Notes: generated by a model from the letters alone, not told the origin. DNA of 64,000 nucleotides from Cellulomonas fimi (GCF_028527925.1 NZ_JAPESW010000003.1:1-64000), one strand, 5' to 3'; counted from the first letter of the stretch, positions 8,844 to 18,107 are shown. Program-made: numbers and translations.

Positions 8844-8848
8844 CGTCC

Positions 8849-8875
8849 GTCAAGTCCTGTCCCGGACGCGTCGAT
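8849..8875 (+). promoter_or_regulatory. Sigma-28-like promoter before DUF3806 gene
   Basis: GTCA (within GTCAAGTC), 17 bases, GTCGAT, then 9 bases to ATG 8885. Same layout as the sites at 2846-2871 and 26706-26729. This is the weakest of the three in its -10. Confidence 0.35.
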
Positions 8876-8884
8876 CAGGTCCGT

Positions 8885-9427
8885 ATGCCGCTGTTCCGTC
8901 GCACGCCCAGGCCCACGGACGGGTCCGTGGTGCCCACGCCGCACGGACCCGTCGGGGCCGAGCACGTGGACACCGAGCCGGACCTCGCGCCGCTCAACGC
9001 CGCCGAGCTCGTCTGGACCGCGCAGCAGCGTGCGCTCGTCGAGGAGCTGTGCGACGGGTCGCTCGACGCGCAGGCCGTCGGCGACCTGTTCGACCGCGTG
9101 CAGGCGACGTGGCGTGCGACCGAGGACCGCCCGGACCCGGAGCCGCTCGTCAACGCGTTCGGCGTCGCGCTCGGCGACCTGCTCGTGCAGCGGGTTCCCG
9201 GGCTCGCGTGGGCGTCGCACACCGACGCGTCGGGTACCCGCCTGGTGCTGACCCACCCGACCGGCGGCCTGCTGCTGTTCCCCATGGGGACCGTCGGCGA
9301 GGAGTGGGGCTCGGCGCCCGAGCGCTGGTTCGTCGCCACGGTGCACCGCACCGCCGGCACCGCGCTCGCCACGCTGGCCGCAGGCCAGCCGGAGGCTCCG
9401 GCGGGCACGGACACCGCGACGGCCTGA
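8885..9427 (+). CDS. DUF3806 domain protein
   Basis: 180 aa, no signal peptide or TM. After a short basic start (MPLFRRTPRP) come PLNAAELVWTAQQ and the recognisable DUF3806 core: DPEPLVNAFGVALGDLLVQ, then W-A-S-H-T-D and RLVLTHPTG with LLLFPMGTVGEEW, roughly residues 40-160. The function of the family is unknown. No ribosome binding site precedes the ATG; a sigma-28-like element ends 9 bases upstream, so the message is probably leaderless. A second DUF3806 gene at 26742 has the same promoter arrangement, which suggests a shared regulon, perhaps with motility genes outside this window. Confidence 0.75.
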   Translation: MPLFRRTPRPTDGSVVPTPHGPVGAEHVDTEPDLAPLNAAELVWTAQQRALVEELCDGSLDAQAVGDLFDRVQATWRATEDRPDPEPLVNAFGVALGDLLVQRVPGLAWASHTDASGTRLVLTHPTGGLLLFPMGTVGEEWGSAPERWFVATVHRTAGTALATLAAGQPEAPAGTDTATA

Positions 9428-9529
9428 CCGGCTCGAGCGGACCGTCGCCGGGCGTCGCACGTCCCTCGCGGCCCGGGCTCCCCTGCCGCCGCGCCGCCGC
9501 GGCTCGCCTGCCCGCAGCGCCGTGGCGCC

Positions 9530-10126
9530 TCAGAACAGCGTGTCGGCGACGACCGCCGGTGCACCACGCGTCACGGCCGGGGCCGACGCGCGCGCGGGTG
9601 CGGGCTCGGACGCCGCGGGGACGTCAGCCTCGGAGGCCCGGCCCGAACCGCCGAGCGCGTTCGCCGGCAGCGACGACTGCACCGACGACGCCCGCCCGTC
9701 GCGCGCCTCGCGTGCCGCGATCCCCGCGAGCTCGTCGGCCTGCTCGTTGAAGCGGTCGCCCCGGTGCCCGCGCACCCACGCGAACGCGACGGGCCCCGGC
9801 CGCTCGGCGATGGCCCGGTCGATCGCCTGGATCAGCGCGAGGTTCTGCACCGGGCCGCCGCTCGCGGTGCGCCACCCCTTGCGCTTCCAGCCGTGCACCC
9901 ACTCCGAGGAGCACTTGATCGCGTACTGCGAGTCCGCCTCGATGCGCAGCGGCTCGTCGCCGGGGTGCGCGTGGATCGCCTCGAGGACCGCGGTGAGCTC
10001 GGCGATCTGGTTGGTGCCGGATGCGGCACCGCCACTCGCGTGCGTGCCGTCGTGGTTCGCCCACGCCCAGCCGATCGCGCCGCCGGGGTTGCGCAGGCAG
10101 GAGCCGTCCGTGCTGACCGTGATCAC
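9530..10126 (-). CDS. rnhA: Ribonuclease HI family protein
   Basis: 198 aa from GTG 10126. It cleaves RNA in RNA-DNA hybrids in the cytoplasm. The four metal-binding carboxylates are visible: D7 (STDGS), E43 (NQIAELTAV), D65 (EADSQYA) and D131 (QADELAG), with the helical WKRKGW region at 80-85 and the HRGDRFNE loop before the last Asp. Residues 140-198 are an Ala/Ser/Pro-rich extension absent from minimal RNase HI. The longer frame upstream is not conserved-looking; the catalytic strand VITVSTDG sits right at GTG 10126, as is usual for this family. It is convergent with the DUF3806 gene. Confidence 0.88.
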   Translation of the reverse strand: MITVSTDGSCLRNPGGAIGWAWANHDGTHASGGAASGTNQIAELTAVLEAIHAHPGDEPLRIEADSQYAIKCSSEWVHGWKRKGWRTASGGPVQNLALIQAIDRAIAERPGPVAFAWVRGHRGDRFNEQADELAGIAAREARDGRASSVQSSLPANALGGSGRASEADVPAASEPAPARASAPAVTRGAPAVVADTLF

Positions 10127-10207
10127 GAGCGTCGATTCTGCCGTGCCGGCAGGGCCGAACGGTGCACGTCGCTCAGGTCGGGCGCGCGGCGCGCCGATGA
10201 ACTGCGC

Positions 10208-10729
10208 ATGACGACGATCGACGACGTCGACCTCTTCGGTGAGGCGTTCGGTGGTTTCCGCTCGGTGGGCGTCGCGCGGCGACGTCATCCGGCGGTCCTG
10301 ACCGTGCTGGCGCTGCTCGCGGCCGCGGGCGTCGTCGGCGCGGGCTTCGTGTGGGCGCGGGACAACGCCCGCGGCCCCCTCCTCGAGCACGTCGACGCGC
10401 GCACGCTCCTGCCGGTCTTCGCGACGGTGCAGGGCGCCGACGACGTGGTGGACCCGGCGCAGGTCGGCGGGCTGCTGGTCGACCGCGCATCGACGCGGTT
10501 CCTCGTCGAGACGGACACCGGCCGGCACTTCGCAGCGGTCGGCACGACGGGCGAGCTGTGCCTGCTGACGCTGCCGTCGGGCGACCTCGCGACGCTCGGC
10601 TGCGTGCCGTCGGTCGCGGGTGCGCAGCTCACGTCGGGCGACGTGTGGCTGGCCGCAGAGGGCGGACCCGCCCCCGCAGCCGACGACGGCTGGCGCGAGG
10701 CGGGTCCGAACCTGTGGGTGCGGGGCTGA
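10208..10729 (+). CDS. Single-pass membrane protein, function unknown
   Basis: 173 aa from ATG 10208. A short acidic cytoplasmic N-terminus (TTIDDVDLFGEAFGG) is followed by basic residues and a TM segment at about 28-48 (AVLTVLALLAAAGVVGAGFV). An extracytoplasmic part of 120 residues has beta-rich character and two cysteines (ELCLLTLP, LGCVPS). It is divergent from the RNase HI gene with only about 80 bases between starts. I do not recognise the family. Confidence 0.7.
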   Translation: MTTIDDVDLFGEAFGGFRSVGVARRRHPAVLTVLALLAAAGVVGAGFVWARDNARGPLLEHVDARTLLPVFATVQGADDVVDPAQVGGLLVDRASTRFLVETDTGRHFAAVGTTGELCLLTLPSGDLATLGCVPSVAGAQLTSGDVWLAAEGGPAPAADDGWREAGPNLWVRG

Positions 10730-10773
10730 GGGTCGCTCGCCCCTGAGGTCGCTCGCGGGTGAGGGTCACTCCC
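10727..10773. repeat. Three tandem copies of a stop-codon segment
   Basis: TGAGGGTCGCTCGC (10727-10740), TGAGGTCGCTCGC (10744-10756) and TGAGGGTCACTCCC (10760-10773). The first copy begins with the TGA of the gene at 10208, and the last overlaps the end of the convergent gene at 10766. Similar stop-spanning repeats occur at 31885-31959 and 47305-47336. Confidence 0.65.
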
Positions 10774-11356
10774 CCGGGAGCCGCAGGCGTGCGCCGAGCG
10801 CCACGGCCGCGATGACGGCGCCGGCCGCGGCGAGCACGACGTCCTTGAGGACGTACTGCGCGACGATCGTCGGTCCGCCCGCGGGGAAGAGCTCGTCGAA
10901 GAACAGCACGAGCGGCGACATGATGCCGACGAGCGCGCCCGCGAGCAGCACGAGCCCGGTCCGCAGGAAGCGTCCGGTCACGAGCGTGAGGCCGATGACG
11001 GTCTCGAGGACGGCGGTCAGCAGCAGCGCGGCCGTCGGGCCGACGAGCCCGAGGGTGAGCTCGCCGATCGTGCGCTGCGCGAGCTCGGCGGCCGGGCTGA
11101 CGCCGGGGAAGAACTTGAGGACGCCGAAGCCGAGGAACACGAGGCCGAGGCTGATCCGCAGCACCGTGACCGAGTGCCTCGTGAGCACGCGGGCGAGGGC
11201 GGCGACCGCGTCGTCGGCGAGCGCCCGGGTGCGGGCGACGCGTCCGGCGGTGCGGGTGCGGGGCGGGGCCGGCCGGTCGGCGGCCGCGAGGGTGTTGTCC
11301 GGGACGGGCGAGCCCGTCGCGGTCACGACACGGTTCGTGGTGGTGGTCGAGGTCAT
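10766..11356 (-). CDS. DoxX-family membrane protein
   Basis: 196 aa from ATG 11356, chosen because AAAGG lies 8 bases before it and the upstream codons look random. About 60 residues of Thr/Ala/Arg-rich tail precede four TM segments. The first, VLRISLGLVFLGFGVLKF, has the R-x-x-x-G-x-x-F-x-x-x-G-x-x-K-F pattern of DoxX proteins. Further segments include LLLTAVLETVIGLTLV and VLLAGALVGIMSPLVLF. DoxX-like proteins are small inner-membrane proteins linked loosely to redox/quinone functions; the role here is unknown. It is convergent with the gene at 10208 across the short repeat. Confidence 0.72.
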   Translation of the reverse strand: MTSTTTTNRVVTATGSPVPDNTLAAADRPAPPRTRTAGRVARTRALADDAVAALARVLTRHSVTVLRISLGLVFLGFGVLKFFPGVSPAAELAQRTIGELTLGLVGPTAALLLTAVLETVIGLTLVTGRFLRTGLVLLAGALVGIMSPLVLFFDELFPAGGPTIVAQYVLKDVVLAAAGAVIAAVALGARLRLPGE

Positions 11357-11537
11357 GGTGGTGCCTTTCGGGGGCGGGCCCGCGTCGGGCCGTCGGGGTG
11401 CCGGCGTCTCCGGCGGGGTCCTGTCGCTACCGGTCGGTAGCTCACGACCCAGCAGGAGGGGCACCGCGCGATGTCTGATACGCCCGGTTCCACCTATCAC
11501 CCGGACGAGCGACCAGGACCGCCCGCGCCGCAGCCGG

Positions 11538-12491
11538 TCAGTCCGCCGACGCGAGCGCGTCGACCACGCGCTTGACGCTCGACGCGAGCCCCCACCGCTC
11601 GGCGAGCGCCACCAGGCGCTCCGGGTCGGCCGCGACGCGTGGCAGCGCGTCGGGCACGTCCCCGACCGGCGCGTCGGGCGCGACCTGGACCACGCGCGGC
11701 GCCACGGCCAGGTAGTCCGCGGCCTCGGTGAGGCGTCGCCGCTGCGTCGCCGTCAGGCCCGGGTCGCCCGCGTCGCGCGCGGCGAGGATCCCCTCGAGCG
11801 ACCCGTACCGGTGCACGAGCGTCGCCGCCGTCTTCTCGCCGATCCCCGGGACGCCCGGCAGGCCGTCGCTCGGGTCGCCGCGCAGCACCGCCATGTCGGC
11901 GTACGCCTGGCCCGACGCGACCGCGTAGCGCTCGGCGAGGCGGGCCGCGTCGACGACCTCGAGGTCCTTGATCCCGCGCACGGTGTAGAGCACCCGCACG
12001 TGCGCGTCGTCGTCGACGAGCTGGAACAGGTCCCGGTCCCCCGTGACGACGTCGACCGCGGCACGCTCGCCCGCCGGGCGCGCCTTCTCGCGCGCGACGA
12101 GCGTCCCGATCACGTCGTCCGCCTCGAACCCCGGCGCACCGACGCGCGCGATGCCGAACGCCTCGAGCACCTCGACGATGACGGGCACCTGCGGTGTCAG
12201 CAGGTCCGGCACCTCCTCGACGTCCGCACCGCCGGGCACCGGCTGCGCCACCCGGTGCGCCTTGTACGACGGGATCGCCTCGACACGGAACGCCGGCCGC
12301 CAGTCGTCGTCCCAGCACGCGACGAGCCGGGTCGGCCGCCGGTCGGTGACCAGGCGCGCGATCATGTCGAGCAGCCCGCGCACCGCGTTCACCGGCGTCC
12401 CGTCCGGCGCCTTGACCGAGTCGGGCACCCCGAAGAACGCGCGGAAGTACAGCGAGGCGGAGTCGAGCAGCAGCAGCCGTCCGTTCGTCAT
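11538..12491 (-). CDS. 5'-3' exonuclease (PolA N-terminal-like nuclease)
   Basis: 317 aa. It is homologous to the 5' nuclease domain of DNA polymerase I without the polymerase. Metal-binding acidic residues appear in [44 protein letters not shown] and [14 protein letters not shown]. The helix-hairpin-helix [23 protein letters not shown] binds DNA. Role: removal of 5' flaps or RNA primers, or repair. ATG 12491 is supported by a TACCGT -10 box 6 bases upstream and by the first beta strand following immediately. The window shows no adjacent partner. Confidence 0.87.
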   Translation of the reverse strand: MTNGRLLLLDSASLYFRAFFGVPDSVKAPDGTPVNAVRGLLDMIARLVTDRRPTRLVACWDDDWRPAFRVEAIPSYKAHRVAQPVPGGADVEEVPDLLTPQVPVIVEVLEAFGIARVGAPGFEADDVIGTLVAREKARPAGERAAVDVVTGDRDLFQLVDDDAHVRVLYTVRGIKDLEVVDAARLAERYAVASGQAYADMAVLRGDPSDGLPGVPGIGEKTAATLVHRYGSLEGILAARDAGDPGLTATQRRRLTEAADYLAVAPRVVQVAPDAPVGDVPDALPRVAADPERLVALAERWGLASSVKRVVDALASAD

Positions 12492-12497
12492 GCTCGG

Positions 12498-12503
12498 ACG
12501 GTA
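12498..12503 (-). promoter_or_regulatory. -10 box TACCGT, leaderless start
   Basis: TACCGT on the minus strand, 6 bases before ATG 12491. No ribosome binding site is present. Confidence 0.5.
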
Positions 12504-12552
12504 CCGGCGCCCGGCGACGCCCACCGGTGGCCGCGCCCGTGGGTGCGTCGTC

Positions 12553-13146
12553 TCAGGTGGTCGCGGGGGCCGGTGTGCGCGGCGGCAGGCCGAGCTGCTT
12601 GCGGAACAGCCGACGCTGCACGACCCAGCCGGCCGCGGCGAGCGCGACCCACGCGACGACCATGACCACCTGCTCGGCGCCCTCGTCGGGGCGGCGGAGC
12701 AGCCCGAAGACCTCCGGCCACAGCAGCGCGAGGCCGGTGAGCGTGACGCTCGCGCCCGCGAGCACGGTGAGCCACAGCAGCGCGCGGCGGTGGTACTTCT
12801 CGGCGAGCGTGGCGGACGCGACCGCGACGGCCAGCACCAGGACGCCGCCGAGGACGACGCTCGTGCCGCTGCCGCCGAACGCCGACCACAGCTTGGCGCC
12901 GATGACCGCACCCGCGGCGAGGCCCACGACGAAGGTCGCGAACCGGAAGACGAGCGACACGACCAGCCACAGCACGATCGCGACCCCGCCCGCGACCAGC
13001 AGCGCGGTCCCGGTCGACGCGCCCGTCGCGTCGGCCACGAAGAACCCGAGCCCGAACCCGGCCGCGAGCAGCGCGAGGTTCACCGACCGGATCCCGAAGA
13101 AGCAGAGCAGCAGCCCGACCACCAGGACGACCAGCCCTGTGCCCAT
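12553..13146 (-). CDS. Multi-pass membrane protein (TMEM198/DUF4203-like)
   Basis: 197 aa with six to seven hydrophobic segments, beginning [18 protein letters not shown] and rich in Gly/Ala/Val (for example [16 protein letters not shown]). This matches the small TM7S3/TM198-like family. It ends in a basic cytoplasmic tail ([15 protein letters not shown]). GAGGGGG lies 7 bases before the ATG and decides the start. Function unknown; no operon partner is evident. Confidence 0.65.
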   Translation of the reverse strand: MGTGLVVLVVGLLLCFFGIRSVNLALLAAGFGLGFFVADATGASTGTALLVAGGVAIVLWLVVSLVFRFATFVVGLAAGAVIGAKLWSAFGGSGTSVVLGGVLVLAVAVASATLAEKYHRRALLWLTVLAGASVTLTGLALLWPEVFGLLRRPDEGAEQVVMVVAWVALAAAGWVVQRRLFRKQLGLPPRTPAPATT

Positions 13147-13270
13147 CGCGCACCCCCTCGCGTCGCCCCCAGGCTAGCGAGCGACGTCTGCGGCGCACCC
13201 TCCTGCGCGGGTGAGACGAGCAGTCGGTGGCGGACTCCCTCCTCGTCGGCGCACCACGTCGCCACGAGAG

Positions 13271-13304
13271 AGGCCGGCCGGCGTCCCTCCACGCCGACCG
13301 GCCT
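13271..13304 (-). terminator. Hairpin after anti-sigma gene
   Basis: AGGCCGGCCGGCGT (13271-13284) and ACGCCGACCGGCCT (13291-13304) pair over 14 bases with one mismatch and a 6-base loop. It lies 48 bases downstream of the stop of the minus-strand gene at 13352. Confidence 0.65.
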
Positions 13305-13351
13305 TCGTCGCCCCCTGCTCCCCCTGCCCCGCCGGTCGCGCGGCGGACGCC

Positions 13352-14878
13352 TCAGCGCGCCGACGCCGTGAAGTCCAGGTCGGCGTCGGCGACCGCGACG
13401 ACGGTCCACGTCCGGCCGTCCGACGACGACAGCTCGTAGGTCGGCAGCAGCACCGCGGCACCGTCCGGCAGCGTCGTGAGCGCGAGGCCCAGACGTGCCG
13501 ACTCGATCGTCACGTCCTCGACCGGCCACGCGAGCGGCCCGAACTCCGGGGTCGCCGGGACCGTCGGCGCGTCCTGCGGCGCGGGCGCGATCTCGGCCCC
13601 GTCCGCACGCGCGACGTCGTCGACCGCGAGCGGCATGATCCCGCCCGAGGCCCCGAACCGCGGGTCGCCCAGGCGCTCGACCGCGGCGCGCGGGCTCACG
13701 ACGTCGTAGTCACCGAGCTCGACGAGCGGCGCCAGCGACCCCCACAGCGACTGCACGCCGTCGCCCACGAGGGACACGTTCCACGCCAGGCCCGACCGCT
13801 GACCGTCGACCACCTGGTACGCCGTGACCTGCGTGACCACCGGCGAGCCCGCGTCCGCCACGACCTCGAGCTCGTACGCGTCCGGGTCGACGCCCAGCGC
13901 GCGGAGCAGGTCGGACGCCTTCGCCCGTGCCGCGTCACCGGTCGGGGCGGCGGGCTGGTCGGGGTCCTGGCAGTCCGGCCCGAGGCCCGGGTCGACCTGC
14001 GCCGCACCGGCCGACGACGACGTGCCCGCGCCGTCGGCCGTGCTGCCGCCGTCGAGCGTCTCCGGGGCCGACGCGACGCACGACCACGGGTCCTTCGACG
14101 GGTCGTAGTACGAGACGCTGCCGGTCCCGTCCGGGGACATCGACACGCTCGGACCGGTGCCGTCCGTCGAGCCGACGGTCCACGCGCCGTACTCCTCGCG
14201 CGGCTCACCCGTCACACCCAGCGCCGCCGCGACGCGCACGAGCGTCTCCCGCGAGAACACCGAGGCCGCGTCGAACGCCCACGCCGTGCCGGTGCCCGCC
14301 TCGTCCGACAGGCCGCTGCCCGCCGTGAACACGGTCCTGCCGCCGTACCAGGCGAGCTTCGACGTCGCCGCCGACTCGTCGGCCGCACCCGCCGACGCCA
14401 TGTCGCGGGCGGCCGACGGCTGCTCGAGCGACATCGCGGGCGCCGCCGCGAGGTCCGCCGACGAGCCGCCGTCGCCCTGCGCCGCGACACCGGCCGCGAA
14501 CCCGCCGCCGCCGACGACCGCGACACCCGCGACGGCCGCGGCCACCGCCAGCCAGCGCGTCCGGGACCGCCGGGCTCGCGCGGCCCCGAGCTCGTCGGGC
14601 ACGGACACGACGTCGACGGTCTCCTCCGCAGTCCCACCCGACGCGTCCCCCACCGACGCGGCGACGGCGGCACGGATGCGGGCCGTGTCGGGCTCGACGC
14701 CCGCCGCCGGGTCCGCCGCGCGGAGGCGGGCGAACGCGACGTCGTCGCCGCTCACGTCGGGCCGCGGGCCATGGGTCGAAGCCCCGGCGGGCGGGGTGGA
14801 CGACGTGGCCGACGACGGCTCGTCGGCGGGGACCGCCGGCTCGTCGGCCGGGGTGCTCGGGTGCTTCTCGTCGGACAC
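13352..14878 (-). CDS. Probable membrane anti-sigma factor / sigma-operon protein
   Basis: 508 aa from GTG 14878 with AGGAGA four bases upstream. An acidic, Pro/Ser/Thr-rich cytoplasmic region of about 100 residues includes a helical stretch (DDVAFARLRAADPAAGVEPDTARIRAAVAAS cut here only in description: residues about 45-75). One TM at about 107-128 (WLAVAAAVAGVAVVGGGGFAAG) follows. A large extracytoplasmic domain of about 380 residues carries no recognisable enzyme motif. It follows the ECF sigma gene at 15044 on the same strand after 165 bases, the usual position of the anti-sigma factor. There is no zinc-binding H-x3-C-x2-C motif, so it is not a ZAS-type. The function is inferred from context and topology. 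Confidence 0.6.
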   Translation of the reverse strand: MSDEKHPSTPADEPAVPADEPSSATSSTPPAGASTHGPRPDVSGDDVAFARLRAADPAAGVEPDTARIRAAVAASVGDASGGTAEETVDVVSVPDELGAARARRSRTRWLAVAAAVAGVAVVGGGGFAAGVAAQGDGGSSADLAAAPAMSLEQPSAARDMASAGAADESAATSKLAWYGGRTVFTAGSGLSDEAGTGTAWAFDAASVFSRETLVRVAAALGVTGEPREEYGAWTVGSTDGTGPSVSMSPDGTGSVSYYDPSKDPWSCVASAPETLDGGSTADGAGTSSSAGAAQVDPGLGPDCQDPDQPAAPTGDAARAKASDLLRALGVDPDAYELEVVADAGSPVVTQVTAYQVVDGQRSGLAWNVSLVGDGVQSLWGSLAPLVELGDYDVVSPRAAVERLGDPRFGASGGIMPLAVDDVARADGAEIAPAPQDAPTVPATPEFGPLAWPVEDVTIESARLGLALTTLPDGAAVLLPTYELSSSDGRTWTVVAVADADLDFTASAR

Positions 14879-15043
14879 GGTCTCTCCTGGGGCGCGTCGG
14901 GAACCTGCTCTGCCCTGCTTGTGTGCCGACCCGCCCGCCGCTTGCACCGGCCGTCCGCGGCTCACCCGCGGCGCGCGGCTCGCCCGGCGGGGGCGCGCGG
15001 ACCTCGCCCGCACGGGTCAGAGGGTGGTCCGGTCGGTGCAGGG

Positions 15044-15751
15044 TCAGGCGTCGGCGGCGTCGAGCGCGTCCCACGCCTCCCGGAGGCGGGCGCGCGCGCG
15101 GCTCAGCGCCGCGTCCGCACCGCCGCGGGAGATGCCGAGCACGTCGGCGAGCGCCTGCCCGGCCAGCCCCTCCCACGCGTTCAGCAGCAGGATCTGCCGG
15201 TCGCGCGGCGCCAAGGCGCTCAGGACCGTGCGGACCTGCTCGTCCCGCACCGCGACGACGGCCGGGTCGGTGAGGTCCAGGGTGTCGGGCACGTCCTGCA
15301 CGGGGACGGGCCGGGCCTTGCGGACGTGGTTCGCCAGCACGAAACCGGCGGTCCGGTACAGCCACGGCAGCTCGGCGCCGCGCGGCACGTCCGCCCGTCG
15401 CCGCCACGCCACGGTGAGGACGTCGGCGGTCAGGTCCTCGGCGTCCTGCCGCCCGACGCGTCGCACGACGAACCGGTGCACCGCCGTCGCGTGCGCGCGC
15501 ACGACGCCGTCGAACCAGACGCGGTCAGCGGGGTCGACCGGCCCGGCCGGTCGATCGGCGTCGCGGTCGTGGTCCGTCGCCGGGCTGTCGGCCTCGGCCG
15601 CGCTCCCGTGGCCGGCCGCGCGGGCAGGACCGGCGCCGCTCACGGGGTCGTCGCCCGAGCGCGAGTCGTCGTCGCGCGGCACGGCGCCGCCCGCCGGCGG
15701 GTCGTCGGCGGTCACGTCGTCGACCGGTCGGCTCGGCGTCGGCGTCGGCAC
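15044..15751 (-). CDS. ECF-type RNA polymerase sigma factor
   Basis: 235 aa from GTG 15751. GGGAG four bases upstream favours this over the longer frame from 15817. An N-terminal acidic Pro/Asp-rich tail of about 70 residues is followed by region 2 (FDGVVRAHATAVHRFVVRR... DAEDLTADVLTVAWRRRAD, with WLYRTAGFVLANHVRK) and region 4 (TVLSALAPRDRQILLLNAWEGL, ADVLGISRGGADAALSRARARLRE, the HTH that reads the -35). It directs RNA polymerase to a small stress or envelope regulon. The membrane protein at 13352 is the likely antagonist. The signal is unknown. Confidence 0.85.
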   Translation of the reverse strand: MPTPTPSRPVDDVTADDPPAGGAVPRDDDSRSGDDPVSGAGPARAAGHGSAAEADSPATDHDRDADRPAGPVDPADRVWFDGVVRAHATAVHRFVVRRVGRQDAEDLTADVLTVAWRRRADVPRGAELPWLYRTAGFVLANHVRKARPVPVQDVPDTLDLTDPAVVAVRDEQVRTVLSALAPRDRQILLLNAWEGLAGQALADVLGISRGGADAALSRARARLREAWDALDAADA

Positions 15752-15844
15752 GGTGCTCCCGGGGGTCGTCGGAGGGTCCTCACCTGCTCTCTGTGCCAGG
15801 ACCCGGCGATCTTGCACACCGCCGACGACGACTTCCGGGCGGAG

Positions 15845-16420
15845 CTACGCGACGGCGACCGCGACCGCCGCCCGGCGCGCCTCGTCGAGCGCGCCCGCGA
15901 GCGACCGCCGGGCGGCCACGGCGTCGAGCCGCACCAGCCCGGTGCGCCCGGACCGGCCGAACTCGTCGACGAGCTCCGCGAGCAGGTCGCGCTCGACGAG
16001 CGGCTCGTCGACCTCGAGGACGGTGCCGTCGGCGTCGTGGACGACGTACGTCACGTGCGGGACGAAGCCCTGCGCGGGTGCCACCCGGAACCACGTGCCC
16101 TCGACCACGACCGGTGCGGGCATCGTGCGGCCCGCGACCCGGATGCCGCGCAGCGCGGCGCGCACCGTGGCGGCGTCGTCGGCGTCGAGGCCCTCGCACG
16201 CGTCGAGCTCGTCGAGGTCGACCAGCACGACGCACGCCGCGCCGGGCTCCTCGGCGCCGGGGTGCCAGGCGCCGTCGAGCTCGAGGGTGAGGAAGCCGTC
16301 GTGCACCGCGAACGCCGAGCGGACCGCGTCGAGACGCGCCGCCACGTCGAGGCCGCGCAGCGGGTTGCGGCGCGAGTCGCACACCGACCCGCACGAGCAG
16401 GAGATCGTCACCATGCGCAC
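15845..16420 (-). CDS. Hypothetical protein with Cys-rich N-terminus
   Basis: About 191 aa. GTG 16420 is favoured because GGAGG stands 7 bases upstream; ATG 16414 is the near alternative. The N-terminus MVTISCSCGSVCDSRRNPL has three cysteines in C-x-C-x3-C, possibly a metal site. The rest alternates strands and helices (GFLTLELDGAWHPG, CVVLVDLDELDAC, VVVEGTWFRVAP, VTYVVHDADGTVLEVDEPLV). No signal peptide or TM is seen. I do not recognise the family. It lies just upstream of the sigma factor on the same strand, separated by about 90 bases. Confidence 0.6.
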   Translation of the reverse strand: MRMVTISCSCGSVCDSRRNPLRGLDVAARLDAVRSAFAVHDGFLTLELDGAWHPGAEEPGAACVVLVDLDELDACEGLDADDAATVRAALRGIRVAGRTMPAPVVVEGTWFRVAPAQGFVPHVTYVVHDADGTVLEVDEPLVERDLLAELVDEFGRSGRTGLVRLDAVAARRSLAGALDEARRAAVAVAVA

Positions 16421-16508
16421 CAGGGTGCCTCCGACCACCGACATCCGCGCGGACGACCGGCGGCGCGGCGCGGATCCCCGCCGCGACGGGTCCGACGTCG
16501 TCGGGTCG

Positions 16509-17999
16509 TCAGAGCCCGTCGGCGACGATCGCCGTCGCGCGCAGCCACGCGTCGCGCGTCGACGGGTTGAGCGCCTCGTAGTCGATGGGGCCGCCGGACA
16601 CGAGCGCCTTGTCGTGCGGCACCTCGACGACCGCGCGGGTCAGCGCGCCGAAGTGGCCACGCAGCCGCGTGCGCAGGTCCTTGTCGACCTTCGGCGACGG
16701 TGCGGACAGGATCGTCACGGCCTTGCGGACGGCCTCCTCGTGGCCCTTGGCACGCAGGGCGTCGAGCGCCCACGCGGCCGACTGCGCGGTGTCCTCGCGG
16801 ATCGTCGAGACGACGACGATCTGGTCGGCCGCGTCGACGGACGCCTGCCAGTTGGAGGCACGCATGTTGTTGCCCGTGTCGATGACGAGCACGCGGTAGA
16901 AGCGCGAGAGCACCTGGTGCAGCGCGACGAACGAGGCGGCGTCGACGGACGACAGCGACGCCGAGCTCTCGTCGGACGCGAGCACGTCGAACTGCTCGGC
17001 CGCCTGCGTGCGCACGAACCCGTCGAGGTCGCCGATCCGGACGGTCGCGCGCCCGCCGAGCCGTGGCAGGGCGTTGAGCAGGTCGACCGCGGTGCGCTGG
17101 TGCTCGGTGTGCGCGGACCGCCAGCCGAGCGTGCCGCGCGTCTCGTTGTTGTCCCACGCGAGCGTGTAACCGCCGCGCTGGATGCCGAACGTCGCGGCGA
17201 GCAGCATCGTCGCGGTCGTCTTGTGCGCGCCGCCCTTGGGGTTGACGACGACGATCGTCTTGGGCCCGTCGAACGTGCGGCGCACGGACGCGGACTGGGA
17301 CCGACGGTTGCGCTCGGCCCGGCCCGGTCCGGGCGACACCAGGCCGAACGTCGCGCGCCGGACGCCGCCGCGCCAGCCGTGCTCCGCCGGACCGTCGGAC
17401 GCGGGGTGCCGGGCGGCGAGCAGGTCGTCGAGCGTGGGCAGCGACGTCGCGTTCGACGCCGTCTCACGGGTCGCCGCCGCACCGCCGCGCGAGGCGGCGG
17501 ACCGGCTCGTGGCGCCGGACGAGGTCGCGGTGCCGGGCGAGGTCGGGTCGGACGGCGCGGTCTCGGTGACCGCCCCGGTCGGCGCGAGCGGCTCGGGGGG
17601 CGTGGCCGTCGTCGTCGGCGGGTCGACGGTCACGGCGCCCTCGGCAGGGGTGGGCGGCGGACCGACCGGCGGCGTGATCGCGGTCGAGGTGAGGTCGGCG
17701 GCGGCGACCCCCTCGGGAGGCGTGGGCGTGCCTGCCTCGTCGACCAGGCCGTCCGGGTGGATCAGCAGCGACCACACCCCGTCGGGGTCGCGCACCTGCA
17801 CGGGCAGCGGCGACCCGACCGAGCCGGCCAGGACCGCGATGCGCTGCGTGATCGCCGCGCCCGCCTCCTGGAGGTTCGCGGTCTGCACCTGCTCGACGAC
17901 CCCGTCGACGGAGATCTCGCCCGTGCCGTCCTCGCGCACCTCGGCGCGGATCTCCGGCAGGCGCGTGGCGGCCGGTGCCTGTCCCTCGGTGTCGGTCAT
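16509..17999 (-). CDS. ParA/MinD-like ATPase of the type VII-secretion-associated kind
   Basis: 496 aa from ATG 17999, with AAGGG 6 bases upstream. Residues 12-90 form a small beta/alpha domain (EVREDGTGEISVDG, VQVRDPDGVWSLLIHPDG). A long Pro/Thr/Ala linker (about 90-230) leads to a C-terminal P-loop ATPase. Its deviant Walker A is VNPKGGAHKTTAT: both ParA lysines are present but the glycine before the second lysine is histidine. Switch residues LAWDNNETRGTLG and LVIDTGNNM follow. Such proteins accompany ESX/T7SS loci (EspI-like). A role in placing or regulating the secretion genes at 31.9-36.9 kb is plausible but inferred; it is 15 kb away from them. Confidence 0.7.
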   Translation of the reverse strand: MTDTEGQAPAATRLPEIRAEVREDGTGEISVDGVVEQVQTANLQEAGAAITQRIAVLAGSVGSPLPVQVRDPDGVWSLLIHPDGLVDEAGTPTPPEGVAAADLTSTAITPPVGPPPTPAEGAVTVDPPTTTATPPEPLAPTGAVTETAPSDPTSPGTATSSGATSRSAASRGGAAATRETASNATSLPTLDDLLAARHPASDGPAEHGWRGGVRRATFGLVSPGPGRAERNRRSQSASVRRTFDGPKTIVVVNPKGGAHKTTATMLLAATFGIQRGGYTLAWDNNETRGTLGWRSAHTEHQRTAVDLLNALPRLGGRATVRIGDLDGFVRTQAAEQFDVLASDESSASLSSVDAASFVALHQVLSRFYRVLVIDTGNNMRASNWQASVDAADQIVVVSTIREDTAQSAAWALDALRAKGHEEAVRKAVTILSAPSPKVDKDLRTRLRGHFGALTRAVVEVPHDKALVSGGPIDYEALNPSTRDAWLRATAIVADGL

Positions 18000-18107
18000 C
18001 AGTCGCCCTTCGCTGGCTGGTCGCACGTCCCAGAAACTACGCGCACCGGGCGTACCCCGCATCGCCGAGCCGCAGGCCAGACCCGGTGCCGACGTCCCGA
18101 GGGGCGG

